64,000 nt of DNA from Pseudomonas mangrovi (GTDB lineage Bacteria; Pseudomonadota; Gammaproteobacteria; Pseudomonadales; Pseudomonadaceae), in assembly GCF_003052585.1 (NCBI RefSeq), contig NZ_QASN01000007.1, positions 62,001 to 126,000 on the forward strand, written 5' to 3'. Positions 44,641 through 57,153 of this stretch are shown here, in pieces. The notes below the pieces were generated by a model. That model was not told the DNA's origin, made no database searches, and saw only the letters and a list, made by a program, of their open reading frames with translations. Numbering within the stretch: position 1 is the stretch's first letter; each line of letters opens with the position of its first letter. A program made the position numbers and the translations under genes.

Positions 44641-45114
44641 CTACTTCCGCGACTGGCGCCAGGCCTCAAGCGATCGGCGTGCCTGGGCGGCGATGGCGCG
44701 GCGGCCGGCCGGCAGTGCGCCGACCAGCCAACCTTTGGCGCCGAGGGCCTGGCGCGCCCAGCGCCAGAGGTCGAAATGATCGCGATGTTCGATGATCAGC
44801 CCGTCACGGAAGACGAACTCGGCGTGGATGCGGTTGAGCACGCTGCGGCCGGTCTGGGTGAAGGTGTAGCGCGCCTGCCATTGCGCCGAGCCGCGGGTCT
44901 GGTCGGCGTGTACGTCCGAAAATGTCAGCGAGAAATCCTGCGCCCGGCTGCAGAGCATCCGCCACATGTCGCCCGCCTCGGCACCCCGCAGGTCACGGAA
45001 CGCCGGATCGCTGAAGCGCACCTTGGGGTGATAGCAGGCGCTCATGGCTTCGGCGTCGCCGCGTTGGAAGGCCTGGTAGAAGGTGCGGATCAGTTCGGCG
45101 TGGGCATTCGACAT
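44641..45114 (-). CDS. NTF2-like (SnoaL-type) nuclear transport factor 2 family protein
   Basis: A 157-residue protein starting MSNAHAELIRTFYQAFQRGD, with the cone-fold pattern of SnoaL/NTF2-like proteins (ACYHPKVRFSDPAFRDLRG, then RIHAEFVFRDGLIIEHRDHF). The GGGAG upstream of 45114 decides the start; the longer frame covers the divergent promoter. Such proteins may be small-molecule isomerases or binding proteins; the substrate is unknown. It is divergent from the GlxA-type regulator, which may control it. Confidence 0.88.
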   Translation of the reverse strand: MSNAHAELIRTFYQAFQRGDAEAMSACYHPKVRFSDPAFRDLRGAEAGDMWRMLCSRAQDFSLTFSDVHADQTRGSAQWQARYTFTQTGRSVLNRIHAEFVFRDGLIIEHRDHFDLWRWARQALGAKGWLVGALPAGRRAIAAQARRSLEAWRQSRK

Positions 45115-45169
45115 GGCATTGCTCCCTTGAGATACGCAGCAGTATGGCCCGTGCCAGCCTCGATGCCGA

Positions 45170-45185
45170 TTGTCTTTAATGACAA
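45170..45185. promoter_or_regulatory. Palindromic operator between NTF2-like gene and GlxA-type regulator
   Basis: TTGTC-N6-GACAA is a perfect inverted repeat centred in the 112-base divergent promoter region. Its symmetry and position suggest the site for the adjacent regulator or another dimeric repressor. Confidence 0.55.
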
Positions 45186-45226
45186 CTTGGTGTTTATATC
45201 CGCCACCCGCAGCCGAATCCGTCGCC

Positions 45227-46186
45227 ATGCCCACCATCGCCTTCCACATCTGCCCGCAGACTGTCTGTTCCAGCCTGACCCAGGCGCTCGATGCGCTGGC
45301 CCTGGCCAATCATCTGGCGGGCGAACGCCTGTTCAACCTGCAACGCTTCAGTCATGACGGGCAGTCCGTAAGGCTGGGCTACGCGCGCATCGAGGTCGAC
45401 GGCGATCTGGCAATGGCAGAACAGGCAGATCTGATTCTCCTGCCGGCCACCGGCAGCGCCATCGACCAGACGCTTGCGGCCAACCGAAGCTTCATCGACT
45501 GGTTGCGCCAGCGCCCGCCCAGCCAGGCGCTGGCGAGCATCTGCAGCAGCGCCTTCCTGCTGGCCGAATCCGGACAGCTGGACGGCGGCCTGGCCACCAC
45601 CCACTGGGCCCTGGCCGAGCGTTTCCGCCAGCGCTATCCGCAGATCACCCTCGACTGCCGTGCCCTGCACACCCGGCACGGGCTGCGGCGCTGCTCGGGC
45701 GGCGCCCAGGCCGGGCTGGATCTGTGTCTGGAGCTGATCGCCGAGCACGCCGGCGAATGGCTCGCACAGCGGGTCGCCGAAACCCTGGTGGTGGCGCGTC
45801 GACGCGGCAGCCAGAGCCGCTACCGCAGTCTGCTGCCGGCACCGCGCAGTGCCGACCCCGCCGTGCTGGCACTGCTCGGCGAAATGCAGCGCCAGCCGGC
45901 CGCCAACCACGGCACCGAGGCGCTCGCCGAGCGTCTGCACTGCTCGCCACGAACGCTGCTGCGGCGCTTCCAGCAGGCCACCGGGCTGACGCCCAACGAC
46001 TACCTGCAGCGCCTGCGCATCAGCGCCGCGCAACAGGCGCTGCACGATCCGCGACGCTCGCTGGAAAGCATTGCCCTGGCCGTCGGCTATCAGGATCGCG
46101 CAGGCTTCATCCGGCTATTCAAGCGCCTCTGCGGGGAAACCCCGGGCAGCTTCCGCCGCCGCCTGCAGCAGGACGCGGCAGACTGA
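45227..46186 (+). CDS. GlxA-type AraC-family transcriptional regulator
   Basis: The 319-residue protein combines an N-terminal DJ-1/PfpI-like domain (MPTIAFHICPQTVCSSLTQA, with ASICSSAFLLAESGQL and the TTHW motif) and a C-terminal AraC DNA-binding domain (LAERLHCSPRTLLRRFQQAT and SIALAVGYQDRAGFIRLFKR). Regulators of this architecture often control catabolic or stress genes. The start at 45227 gives a normal N-terminus; the extension to 45170 overlaps the palindrome. Its likely target is the divergent NTF2-like gene. Confidence 0.92.
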   Translation: MPTIAFHICPQTVCSSLTQALDALALANHLAGERLFNLQRFSHDGQSVRLGYARIEVDGDLAMAEQADLILLPATGSAIDQTLAANRSFIDWLRQRPPSQALASICSSAFLLAESGQLDGGLATTHWALAERFRQRYPQITLDCRALHTRHGLRRCSGGAQAGLDLCLELIAEHAGEWLAQRVAETLVVARRRGSQSRYRSLLPAPRSADPAVLALLGEMQRQPAANHGTEALAERLHCSPRTLLRRFQQATGLTPNDYLQRLRISAAQQALHDPRRSLESIALAVGYQDRAGFIRLFKRLCGETPGSFRRRLQQDAAD

Positions 46187-46205
46187 GGGAAACCGCGGCC
46201 GCCGC

Positions 46206-46472
46206 TCAGTCGTTCTTCTTGCGAATCCAGTACAGGTAGCTGCCCTGCTGCTCTTCCTGGTGCACCAGCTCATGGCCAAGAAACAGGCAGAACTTGGGAA
46301 TGTCGCGGCGCGTCGAGGGGTCGGTGGCGATCACCTTGAGCAGACCGCCGGCAGCCAGGTCACGCACCTTGCCGTGCAGCAGCATGACCGGCTCCGGGCA
46401 GAACAGGCCGGTGGCGTCGAGAATGGCGTCGGGAACGGCATCGCCAATCGCATCGGGGGTGGCATCGAACAT
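46206..46472 (-). CDS. tusA: TusA-family sulfur carrier
   Basis: TusA carries persulfide sulfur for tRNA 2-thiouridine and other pathways. The 88-residue protein has the family motif [20 protein letters not shown] with the sulfur-carrying cysteine at residue 25, and [20 protein letters not shown] at the end. The N-terminal 17 residues are an extra acidic stretch compared with the 75-81 residue homologues. It lies 62 bases downstream of rlmM on the same strand. Confidence 0.92.
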   Translation of the reverse strand: MFDATPDAIGDAVPDAILDATGLFCPEPVMLLHGKVRDLAAGGLLKVIATDPSTRRDIPKFCLFLGHELVHQEEQQGSYLYWIRKKND

Positions 46473-46534
46473 CGCAGGGCTCCGAAAAACAGGGCGCGAT
46501 TGTCGCCCAGACCAACGCGCAGGTCACCCGTGGA

Positions 46535-47584
46535 TCACAGCCTGCGCAGGTGGCAGGTGACTTCCTCGCGGTCATGGTAGAGCTGCTTGCAGCCCAACTC
46601 GAAGGCGATGCCGCGGCTGCGCAGGTCGTCCTCGATGCGCTCCAGCAGGCGGCGCACCTCGGCGTAGCGCTGCTTCATCGGCAGCTTCAGGTTGACCACC
46701 GCCTCACGGCAGACACCCTCGCCGATCCAGGCTTGCAACAGCGCCGCGCTGCGTGCCGGCTTCTCGACGATGTCGCAGACCATCCAGTCCACCGGCCGCC
46801 GCGGACGAAAGACGAAGCCATCGGCCTGCAGATGCTCGACCAGGCCGGTGTCCATCAGGCTCTCGGCCATCGGCCCGTTGTCCACGGCGATCACCAGCAT
46901 ATGCCGGTTGACCAACTGCCAGGTCCAGCCGCCGGGCGCCGCGCCCAGATCGACAGCGACCATCTCCGGCGCCAGGCGCGTCTCCCACTGCTCGCGCGGG
47001 ATGAAGTGATGCCAGGCCTCTTCCAGCTTCAGCGTCGAGCGGCTGGGCGCCTCGCGCGGGAACTTCAGCCGCGGAATGCCCATCGGCCAGAGCGCGCAGT
47101 TGTTCGACTCGGCCAGGCCGAGGAACACTTCGCGACCACTCTTGAAGGTCAGCAGCAGCCTGGGCAGGCGCGGGTCGTCGCGCAGCCGGCCGGCCTTTTC
47201 CAGCGCCTTGCGCAGCGGCCCCTCGAACTTGCGGCAGAAATTGGAGAGTTCCTTGCCGTCGTTGGTGTCAAGCACCTCCAGCCACAGGCTGCCGCACACC
47301 GGATAGCTTTCCAGGCGCGCCAGCAACACGCTGACACGATCGGTTTCCGGCAGCTCGACGAAGTCACCGCGGGCCCACTGGCGCGGAAAGATCAGCCGGG
47401 AAAAGCGCAGCTTGCGCATCAGTTTCTCGGCTCCACCGGCCTCGCTGCAGACGAACTCGGCACAGGCGCTGGCGGCCTTGCCCCTGGCATAGCCGGCGAC
47501 TTCGAGCAGGGCGGCGTGCTCGCTGATCTCGGCGCAGACTTCACCTTCGAAGCCGGGCCGGCAGTGCATAAACAGAGTATTCAT
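46535..47584 (-). CDS. rlmM: 23S rRNA 2'-O-ribose methyltransferase RlmM
   Basis: RlmM methylates C2498 of 23S rRNA. The 349-residue product begins MNTLFMHCRPGFEGEVCAEI (THUMP-like N-terminal domain) and has a Rossmann methyltransferase domain with MVAVDLGAAPGGWTWQLV. The start at 47584 is used; the frame extends to 47695 without support. A 1353-codon frame on the opposite strand covers this gene but is only the acnA frame running backwards through it. Confidence 0.95.
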   Translation of the reverse strand: MNTLFMHCRPGFEGEVCAEISEHAALLEVAGYARGKAASACAEFVCSEAGGAEKLMRKLRFSRLIFPRQWARGDFVELPETDRVSVLLARLESYPVCGSLWLEVLDTNDGKELSNFCRKFEGPLRKALEKAGRLRDDPRLPRLLLTFKSGREVFLGLAESNNCALWPMGIPRLKFPREAPSRSTLKLEEAWHHFIPREQWETRLAPEMVAVDLGAAPGGWTWQLVNRHMLVIAVDNGPMAESLMDTGLVEHLQADGFVFRPRRPVDWMVCDIVEKPARSAALLQAWIGEGVCREAVVNLKLPMKQRYAEVRRLLERIEDDLRSRGIAFELGCKQLYHDREEVTCHLRRL

Positions 47585-47869
47585 GGATGTTCTCCTGGGG
47601 CGCGCATCATACAGCCCCCGACACCTGCGCCGCTGCCATCGCAGGCCAGTGCGGGGAACCCCCCTGCCCCGTCCCGGTCCAGTCAGGTACCACAAAGGAT
47701 TTACCGACGAGCAGTTGGCTACGCTGTTGGTCTGCGTTGGCTTTGCTCACCGTCGCAACGAGGACAATCAGGCTGCAGCGTCTGCCTTGGCCGACCCGGC
47801 AAGGCGGACGCACCTGCTCATCGGCAACAGCCCCCAGATGCCCGTGCCGTGCGGGCCGAGGAGATGCAC

Positions 47870-50611
<2,742 letters not shown>

Positions 50612-51141
50612 GGATTGGCTGGATGCAAGCGCCCTGCAGCAGCTCTTCCCTCCCCACCGAAAGAGGGTGCCGAAAACGGCTGAGGGATGCCCCGGCGTGC
50701 AGGGTCTCCATTCGTAGGGTGGGGGACGCCTTGTCCATCCACCGGGATTCTCTGGTGGATGGGTAGAGCGCCCTCCACCCTGCGGTCGAGACGGCGTGCA
50801 GTGCCAGCCATCCCTCATCCGGCGCTGCGCGCCACCTTCCCCCGCAGGAAGAAGGACAGCTGTGGGGCGATGGCGCGGTGCTGTACCAAATGGCGCCGCG
50901 AGCGCACCGCGGCTTTTCCTTCTCCCGCCGGGAGAGGGTGCCGCAGGCGGGTCAGGGAGGGTTCAGGCGACTCGCTGCTGAAGCCAAACGAAGGCACATC
51001 CAGTGATGTCTACTTGCCATCGCCATCGAAAACGTCAAAACTTCAGCGCCAAAAATACAGATACCTCTAAAGCAATACCTCGTCCCGCCGATAGCGGGCC
51101 TAGTCCTTGCGTACCCCCCTTCGAGAGTTCCCGTCCTGCCC
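50612..51141. other. acnA-aer intergenic region
   Basis: This 530-base gap is mostly repeat island B (50712-50970). The remainder, 50971-51141, is the 5' region of the chemoreceptor gene and contains a somewhat AT-richer segment around 51000-51080 that may hold its promoter. No gene is supported. Confidence 0.65.
50712..50970. repeat. Intergenic repeat island B
   Basis: Three modules in order: the palindromic module (50712-50785, GTAGGGTGGGGGACGCC to GCGCCCTCCACCCTGCGG), the CAGCCATCCCTCATCC module (50793-50890, including GAAGAAGGACAGCTGTGGGG) and a hairpin module (50921-50970, TTCTCCCGCCGGGAGAGGGT then GGCGGGTCAGGGAGGG). The first two match island A in the same orientation. Confidence 0.85.
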
Positions 51142-52710
51142 ATGCGAAACAACCAGCCCGTCAGCCAGCGTGAGTACCCATTCCCTGGCGAACAGCGCCT
51201 CATTTCCACCACCGACCAGAAGGGTGTCATCACCTACTGCAACGACGCCTTCGTCGAGGTCAGCGGCTATGCGCTCGAGGAACTGCTCGGCGCGCCGCAC
51301 AATCTGGTGCGCCACCCTGACGTGCCGCCCGGCGTCTTCGCGCACATGTGGCAGACCCTGAAGAGCGGCGAGCCGTGGATGGGCATCGTCAAGAATCGCC
51401 GCAAGAACGGCGATCATTACTGGGTCAACGCCTACGTCACACCGATCATTGGCGATGGCAATCAGGTGGTCGGCTACGAGTCCGTGCGCACGCGCCCGGA
51501 ACGCGAACAGATCCGTCGCGCCGAAGCGCTGTATCAGCGCATCAACGCGGGCAAACCGGCGGTACCGTTGCGCGACCGCTGGCTGCCGGTGTTCCAGCAG
51601 TGGCTGCCGCACATCTTCCTCAGCCAGATCGGTTTTCTGCTCGGCGTCTGGATGCACGCCGGCTGGGGCTTCCTACTCGCCGCATTGCTCTCGGTGCCGC
51701 TGGGTCTCGCCGGCCTGCACTGGCAGAACCTCGGCGTGAAGCGGCTGCTCAGGCTCTCCAGCAAGGCCAGCAACTCGCCCCTCATCGCGCAGATGTACAC
51801 CGACAGCCGCGGCACCCAGGCGCGCCTGGAAATGACCATGCTGGCGCACGACGCGCACTTGCGAACCTGCCTGACCCGCGTCGAGGACAGCGCCCGCCAG
51901 CTTGGCGTTCAGGCGCGCGAGGCCGATGCCCTGGCTCGCGGTTCGGCCAGCGCGCTGCAGCGGCAGCGCCAGGAAACCGAGCTGATCGCCACCGCCATCA
52001 CCGAGATGGCCGCCACCACCCAGGAGGTTGCCGGCAACGTGGTGCGCGCAGCCGACGCCACCGACCAGGCCAATCATCTGGTGAACCAGGGGCGCCAGAC
52101 CAGCGAGCAGACACGCGAAGCCATCCAGCGCCTGTCGGCCACGGTCGCGGCGACCGCGGAATCCGTCGAGCGCCTGGCGGAGAACAGCAACGAAATCGGC
52201 AGCGTGGTCGACGTGATCAAGAGCATCGCCGACCAGACCAACCTGCTGGCGCTGAACGCCGCCATCGAGGCCGCGCGCGCCGGTGAAAGCGGTCGCGGCT
52301 TCGCTGTGGTGGCAGATGAGGTGCGTCAGTTGGCGAAACGTACCGGCGACGCCACAGGGCAGATCCACGGCCTGATCGAACGCCTGCAGCAACAGGCACG
52401 CAGCGCGGTGAACACGACCGAGGAAGGTCGCGAACACGCCGAGCAGGGTGTTCAGAAGGTGATGCTGGCCGACCAGGCATTGCTCGGCATCGGCACGGCG
52501 ATGGAAAACATCGCCGACATGTCACGGCAGATCGCCGCGGCTGCGGAAGAGCAGAGCGCCGTCTCCGAGGAAATCAGCCGCAACATCGCGCAGATCGCCG
52601 AACTCAGCGACTCCACCGCATCCGACGCCCAGGCCACCGCCGCCTTGAGCGAAAAACTCACCAACACCGCGCAGCAGCAATACGCCCTGGTGACACGCTT
52701 CAATCGTTGA
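51142..52710 (+). CDS. aer: Aer-type PAS methyl-accepting chemotaxis protein
   Basis: An energy-taxis receptor. The 522-residue protein has an N-terminal cytoplasmic PAS domain ([37 protein letters not shown]), a membrane hairpin ([18 protein letters not shown] and [15 protein letters not shown]), and a C-terminal signalling domain with the CheA/CheW-contact tip [20 protein letters not shown]. This matches Aer, which senses redox state via FAD in PAS. There is no periplasmic ligand-binding domain. It stands alone between two repeat islands. Confidence 0.92.
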   Translation: MRNNQPVSQREYPFPGEQRLISTTDQKGVITYCNDAFVEVSGYALEELLGAPHNLVRHPDVPPGVFAHMWQTLKSGEPWMGIVKNRRKNGDHYWVNAYVTPIIGDGNQVVGYESVRTRPEREQIRRAEALYQRINAGKPAVPLRDRWLPVFQQWLPHIFLSQIGFLLGVWMHAGWGFLLAALLSVPLGLAGLHWQNLGVKRLLRLSSKASNSPLIAQMYTDSRGTQARLEMTMLAHDAHLRTCLTRVEDSARQLGVQAREADALARGSASALQRQRQETELIATAITEMAATTQEVAGNVVRAADATDQANHLVNQGRQTSEQTREAIQRLSATVAATAESVERLAENSNEIGSVVDVIKSIADQTNLLALNAAIEAARAGESGRGFAVVADEVRQLAKRTGDATGQIHGLIERLQQQARSAVNTTEEGREHAEQGVQKVMLADQALLGIGTAMENIADMSRQIAAAAEEQSAVSEEISRNIAQIAELSDSTASDAQATAALSEKLTNTAQQQYALVTRFNR

Positions 52711-53257
52711 GCCGGGCTTCGGTTCCCGCGAACCGCGAGTCGTCTGAACCCTCCCTCACCCGCCTTCGGCACCCTCTCCCGAAGGAGAGGGAAAAGCCGC
52801 GGTGTGCTGGGCTTCTGATGGGCGCAAAACAGCGCCGGCCGGGTACAACTATCCTTCTCCCGCCGGAAGAAGGCAGCGAAGAGTACGACCGGCCTCGACC
52901 GTAGGGTGGATGGCGCTTTACCCATCCACCAGACAATCCCCGGTGGATGAACAAGGCGTCATCCACCCTACGGATGGAAAGCCACGCAGCGCCGGATGAG
53001 GGGTGGTTCAGCCTGCTGGGTGCCCAGCGAAACCGACCGCTGATCGGCCAGTGCGGCGCAGCCGCGGACAGCCTCGAACAAACCCTGCAACACGCAGTCT
53101 CAACGACCCCTTTTTCGCTCAGCGAGCTGGGTATGCCGGCAGGCGCAGACGCGCGTCCGGTTGCCACCCCGCAGTGCTCGCGCAGTCGTTACGCAAAAGG
53201 TCGGCGCCTTGCCGGCGCCGGATCGACTTCCCTCCAAGAACAACCGGGAGCTTCCCC
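52711..53257. other. aer-cellulase intergenic region
   Basis: This 547-base gap holds repeat island C (52749-53008) and then about 250 bases of GC-rich DNA leading to the cellulase start. The cellulase frame stays open back to 53003 but the translation before the signal peptide has no ribosome-binding site or domain. No other gene is supported. Confidence 0.6.
52749..53008. repeat. Intergenic repeat island C (inverted relative to A and B)
   Basis: The modules of island B in reverse orientation and order: hairpin module at 52749-52792 (CCCTCCCTCACCCGCC and CCCTCTCCCGAAGGAGAGGG), a degenerate form of the middle module (about 52820-52880, with CTTCTCCCGCCGGAAGAAGG) and the palindromic module at 52899-52973, which is the most complete (CCGTAGGGTGGATGGCGC to GTCATCCACCCTACGG). 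Confidence 0.85.
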
Positions 53258-55108
53258 ATGCGTTTCCCCCTGCTCGACACCCTGCGCGGCTCGCTGCTGG
53301 CGCTGGCCGCCGCTGCGCCCCTGGCAATGGCCAGCACCGACGGCGAATACCGTATCCGTGCGCTGCACAGCAATCTCTGTCTCGAAGTCGCCGGCGCGTC
53401 CCAGGCCGAGGGGGCCAACCTGCGCCAGCAGACCTGCCGCTCCGATGCCGCGCAACAACGCTTCCAGGTCAGTGAACTGGGCAACGGCCTCTACAGTCTG
53501 GTCGCCCGTCACAGCGACAAGGCGGTCGAGGTCGCCGACGCCGCGCGCACCGCTGGCGCCAACGTCCAGCAGCGCAGCTGGAGCGGTGCCTTCCATCAGC
53601 AGTGGCAGGGCCGCCAGAGCGCCGGCAGTGTCGAGATTCGCCCGCGCCATGCCAACACCCTGTGTCTGGAGGTGCGCGACGGCAGCCTCGCCAACGGCGC
53701 CAACGTGCAGGTCGGCAGCTGCCAGGGCAGCAACCAGCAGAAGTGGAAACTCAGCCGCCTGGGTGACGGCGTGGCGAGTGGTCCCGGCATTCCGGCCACC
53801 GTCACGGTCGATGGCGCAGCCTTCAGCAGCAAGAGCACCGGTGGCGCCAGCGCGCAGAACAGCTGGAACATCTGGACCAACGGCCACATCGAGCACAGTT
53901 TCACCTTCAGTGACCCGAGCCGGGTCGAGGTGCTCGCGCGCGGCGAGCCGGCCGCTGGTGTCTGGCCGCAGATGCAGGTGAGCGTCGGCAGCACCCAGCT
54001 GGGCAGCGCCGTGGTGAACAGCAGCGACTGGAAGCGCTACAGCTTCGATGTCCGCGGCAAGCAGGGCAACCAGCCGCTGCGCATCGCCTTCAACAACGAC
54101 CACATGGCCAATGGCGAGGACCGCAACCTGCTGGTGCGTTCGGCCAGCGTGCGCAGCTTCGCCAGCGCCGGCCCGGTCACCCCGCCGCCCGGTGGCAACC
54201 CGCCCAGCGGCACACCGGTATCGCGCCATGGCCAGCTGCGCGTGACCGGGCCCAACCTGCTCGACGCCAGCGGCCAGCCGGTACAGCTGCGCGGCATGAG
54301 CTCCCACGGCCTGCACTGGTACGGCCAGTACATGAACAGCGCCAGCATCAAGTGGCTGCGCGACGACTGGCAGGCCAACGTGGTGCGCGCCGCCATGTAC
54401 ACCGCCGAGGGCGGCTACATCAGCAACCCGTCGATCAAGAACAAGGTGATCGAGACCGTGGACGCGGCCATCGAGCACGGCCTCTACGTGATCATCGACT
54501 GGCACATCCTCTACGACAACGATCCGAACATGTACAAGCCGCAGGCCATCGCCTTCTTCCGCGAGATGGCGCAGCGCTACGGCAATCATCCCAACGTGAT
54601 CTACGAGATCGCCAACGAGCCCAACGGCAACGTCAACTGGAACCAGCACATCCGCCCTTACGCCATGGATGTGATCAGCGCGATCCGCCAGATCGACCCG
54701 GACAACCCGATCATCGTCGGCACCGGCACCTGGAGCCAGGACATCCACCACGCCGCGGAAAATCCGCTACCCCAGGCCAACGTGCTCTACGCCCTGCACT
54801 TCTACGCCGGCACCCATGGCCAGGAGTTGCGCAACCGCATCGACTACGCACGCAGCCTCAACGCGGCGATCTTCGTCTCCGAATGGGGCAGCTCCCAGGC
54901 CAGTGGCGGCGGTGGCGTGTTCGTCAACGAAACCCGCAGCTGGATCGACTTTCTCAACCAGCGCGGCATCAGCTGGGTGAACTGGTCACTGGCCGACAAG
55001 GACGAAACCTCCGCCGCACTCGCCCCCGGCGCCAGCACCCAGGGTGGCTGGAGCGACAGCCAGCTGAGCCCGTCCGGGCGCCTGGTGCGTGAGCTGATGC
55101 GCAACTGA
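53258..55108 (+). CDS. Secreted GH5 cellulase with ricin-type and CBM60-like carbohydrate-binding domains
   Basis: The 616-residue protein has a signal peptide ([20 protein letters not shown] through Ala25), a ricin-type beta-trefoil (about 26-165, repeats such as [20 protein letters not shown]), a CBM60/CBM36-like beta domain (about 180-300, [11 protein letters not shown] and [16 protein letters not shown]), a Pro/Gly linker (306-320), and a C-terminal GH5 domain with acid/base Glu454 in IANEPNG and nucleophile Glu542 in VSEWGSS. The catalytic part resembles GH5_2 endoglucanases. CGGGAG upstream of 53258 sets the start. It probably attacks beta-1,4-glucan, perhaps in plant cell walls. It is a single gene without other cellulase genes near it. 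Confidence 0.92.
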   Translation: MRFPLLDTLRGSLLALAAAAPLAMASTDGEYRIRALHSNLCLEVAGASQAEGANLRQQTCRSDAAQQRFQVSELGNGLYSLVARHSDKAVEVADAARTAGANVQQRSWSGAFHQQWQGRQSAGSVEIRPRHANTLCLEVRDGSLANGANVQVGSCQGSNQQKWKLSRLGDGVASGPGIPATVTVDGAAFSSKSTGGASAQNSWNIWTNGHIEHSFTFSDPSRVEVLARGEPAAGVWPQMQVSVGSTQLGSAVVNSSDWKRYSFDVRGKQGNQPLRIAFNNDHMANGEDRNLLVRSASVRSFASAGPVTPPPGGNPPSGTPVSRHGQLRVTGPNLLDASGQPVQLRGMSSHGLHWYGQYMNSASIKWLRDDWQANVVRAAMYTAEGGYISNPSIKNKVIETVDAAIEHGLYVIIDWHILYDNDPNMYKPQAIAFFREMAQRYGNHPNVIYEIANEPNGNVNWNQHIRPYAMDVISAIRQIDPDNPIIVGTGTWSQDIHHAAENPLPQANVLYALHFYAGTHGQELRNRIDYARSLNAAIFVSEWGSSQASGGGGVFVNETRSWIDFLNQRGISWVNWSLADKDETSAALAPGASTQGGWSDSQLSPSGRLVRELMRN

Positions 55109-55287
55109 CGCCATTCGGCGAGCGCTTTGCCCCGCCCGGTCCGAAGATTGCCGCTTCTGTGCAGCGTTCGGCCCGGGCAGCCTCTATTCTGGGTCTGCCC
55201 CTTCCCGCTATCACGATCAGCCGGGAGGGCGTCGACTCTCGTCAGCCGTCGCCGCCGCGACGGCTACCCGGACAAGGAACAATGCCG

Positions 55288-55749
55288 ATGGAAACCCGCA
55301 TCAGACAGGCCGGCCTGGACGACCTGGACAAGGTGGTCCCGCTCTTCGACAACTACCGGATCTTCTACGGCCAGGACAGCGACGTGGAAGCAGCCCGGCA
55401 GTTTCTCCTCTCGCGCATGGCCCATGGCGAATCGGTGATCCTGCTGGCCTGGCGCGGCCGTCAGGCGGTGGGCTTCAGCCAGCTGTACCCAAGCTTTTCC
55501 TCCACCAGCATGACCCGCACCTTCATCCTCAACGACCTCTACGTCGATGCCCGCGCCCGCCGCCAGGGCGTCGCCAGCCTGCTGCTCGAAGCCGCCGCCG
55601 ACTATGCCGCAAGGCTTGGCGCCACCGGCCTGTCGCTCTCCACCGCCGTCGACAACCTCAGCGCCCAGGCGCTCTACGAGAAACACGGCTGGCAGCGCGA
55701 CCGGCAGTTCTTCAACTACGAGCTGGCGCTGGTGGCAGAAGAGGACTGA
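55288..55749 (+). CDS. GNAT-family N-acetyltransferase
   Basis: A 153-residue acetyl-CoA-dependent transferase: METRIRQAGLDDLDKVVPLF at the start, and motif A FILNDLYVDARARRQGVASL, then ALYEKHGWQRDRQFFNYEL. AAGGA 9 bases before 55288 supports this start over 55282. The substrate is unknown. It is convergent with the FAD oxidase gene, 6 bases away. Confidence 0.9.
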   Translation: METRIRQAGLDDLDKVVPLFDNYRIFYGQDSDVEAARQFLLSRMAHGESVILLAWRGRQAVGFSQLYPSFSSTSMTRTFILNDLYVDARARRQGVASLLLEAAADYAARLGATGLSLSTAVDNLSAQALYEKHGWQRDRQFFNYELALVAEED

Positions 55750-55755
55750 CTCGCC

Positions 55756-57153
55756 TCAGGGCACCCGGTAGTAGGCATCCCACAACCGATTGCGAAAACG
55801 GTTGTGCGGATCGACGCGCTGCTTGAGGGCGAAGAACTCCCCGGCCCGCGGATAGGCAGCGTGGAACTGCTCGCTGCTCGCATGAATCTGGTACGGCAGG
55901 TAGTAACTGCCCTGGTGGGCGATGGCCAGATCGATCAGCGCCCGCGTCCACTGCCCTACCCGCTCGCGGTCGGCCGGCGTCACGCCCTGGCGGTAGTAGA
56001 TGACCAGCGCGAAGCAGTCCTTGCGCGCCCAGGCCAGCAACGTGCCGGGATCGGCTCGGGCGTGGCGGATGGAGATGTTCAGCGGCTGCACATCCATGCG
56101 CTCGAACAGCTCGCCCATGCCGGCGACGAAGGATTCCAGCTGTGCCTCGGGCACGAAGTACTCCTGCAGCACGTGGCTGAAATCCGCCGTGCTGATCGGC
56201 TGCAGCTCGGCCACATCCAGGCTGGCCTCGTGATTGCGCCACTGCACCAGCGGCTTGCGGTAATACAGGGGGTCCAGCAGCCCTTCGCGCAGGCGTGCAC
56301 CGCCCGGCCCGGCACTGATCTGTCGCGCCTTGCGCAGCACTCGATAGTCGCGGTCCGCCGGCACCAGTCGCTCGGTAACGGTCAAGGGCGCATCGCTGCG
56401 CCGAAAGGACACCGCACGCACGCGGCGGTAGTCATCGGTGTAGAGAATAGCGTTATGCATCACCACCTCGCCGCCGCTCACTTCGCGGGCGAACCAGGCA
56501 CGGTAGTCGGCCAGCGGCATGACCTCGGTATGCCGCTCCAGCCGGCTGTTCTCATCCAGCGCCAGGGTGGCCTCGACGATCACGCCCAGGCCGCCATAAC
56601 CGCCGATGGCGCCGTAAAACAGCTCGGCGTTCTGCTGCGGGCTGGCCTGCACCAGGCTGCCATCGGCCAGCACCAGGCGGATCGAGCGCACCGCCAGCAC
56701 CAACGGCCCCTGGCCGACATAACGACCATGCACATTGACGCTCAGCGAGCCGCCCACGGTGAAGTTCGCGTAGGACTGCATGATCCGCGGCGACAGATCA
56801 TGTGGATCGATATGCTCGAGAATCTGCCGCCAGGTGATCCCGGCCTGCACGCGAATCTCGCGGCGCTCGAGATCCAGCTCGAGCACTCGATCGAAGCCGC
56901 GCATGTCCAGCTGCAGCGCGCCGTCGCTCGCGGTCTGCCCACCCATGCTGTAGCGCGCGCCGCCGATGGCGATGGGGCCTGGGTGTTCGCGGACCAGGCG
57001 AACGATCTGCTCAAGCTCGGTCGGCGCCACCACCTGCGCCACCTGGACCGGGTTCATCCCGCTGACATCGTTGACGATCTCGGCAGCTGTCGCGCGAAGG
57101 CCGAGCAGCAGCACGGCGACACCGACGATGGTCAGCGCGCGCAGGCTATTCAT
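55756..57153 (-). CDS. Exported FAD-linked oxidase (PCMH / aldonolactone-oxidase type)
   Basis: The 465-residue protein starts [20 protein letters not shown], a signal peptide or membrane anchor, then a FAD-binding PCMH domain (GPIAIGGARYSMGGQTASDG; VQAGITWRQIL; YANFTVGGSLSVNVHGRYVG) and a C-terminal domain ending HNRFRNRLWDAYYRVP, as in D-arabinono-1,4-lactone oxidase and related enzymes. The alternative start 11 codons upstream lies inside the neighbouring gene. It overlaps the secreted hypothetical gene by 8 bases, so the two are coupled. The electron acceptor and substrate are unknown. Confidence 0.88.
   Translation of the reverse strand: MNSLRALTIVGVAVLLLGLRATAAEIVNDVSGMNPVQVAQVVAPTELEQIVRLVREHPGPIAIGGARYSMGGQTASDGALQLDMRGFDRVLELDLERREIRVQAGITWRQILEHIDPHDLSPRIMQSYANFTVGGSLSVNVHGRYVGQGPLVLAVRSIRLVLADGSLVQASPQQNAELFYGAIGGYGGLGVIVEATLALDENSRLERHTEVMPLADYRAWFAREVSGGEVVMHNAILYTDDYRRVRAVSFRRSDAPLTVTERLVPADRDYRVLRKARQISAGPGGARLREGLLDPLYYRKPLVQWRNHEASLDVAELQPISTADFSHVLQEYFVPEAQLESFVAGMGELFERMDVQPLNISIRHARADPGTLLAWARKDCFALVIYYRQGVTPADRERVGQWTRALIDLAIAHQGSYYLPYQIHASSEQFHAAYPRAGEFFALKQRVDPHNRFRNRLWDAYYRVP

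Noticed and set aside
46550..47869. A 1353-codon plus-strand frame running from 46550 into acnA, which would add 440 residues to aconitase
   Set aside because: It lies antisense to rlmM, whose frame has clear methyltransferase motifs; the true acnA start at 47870 has GAGGAG and a family-like N-terminus.
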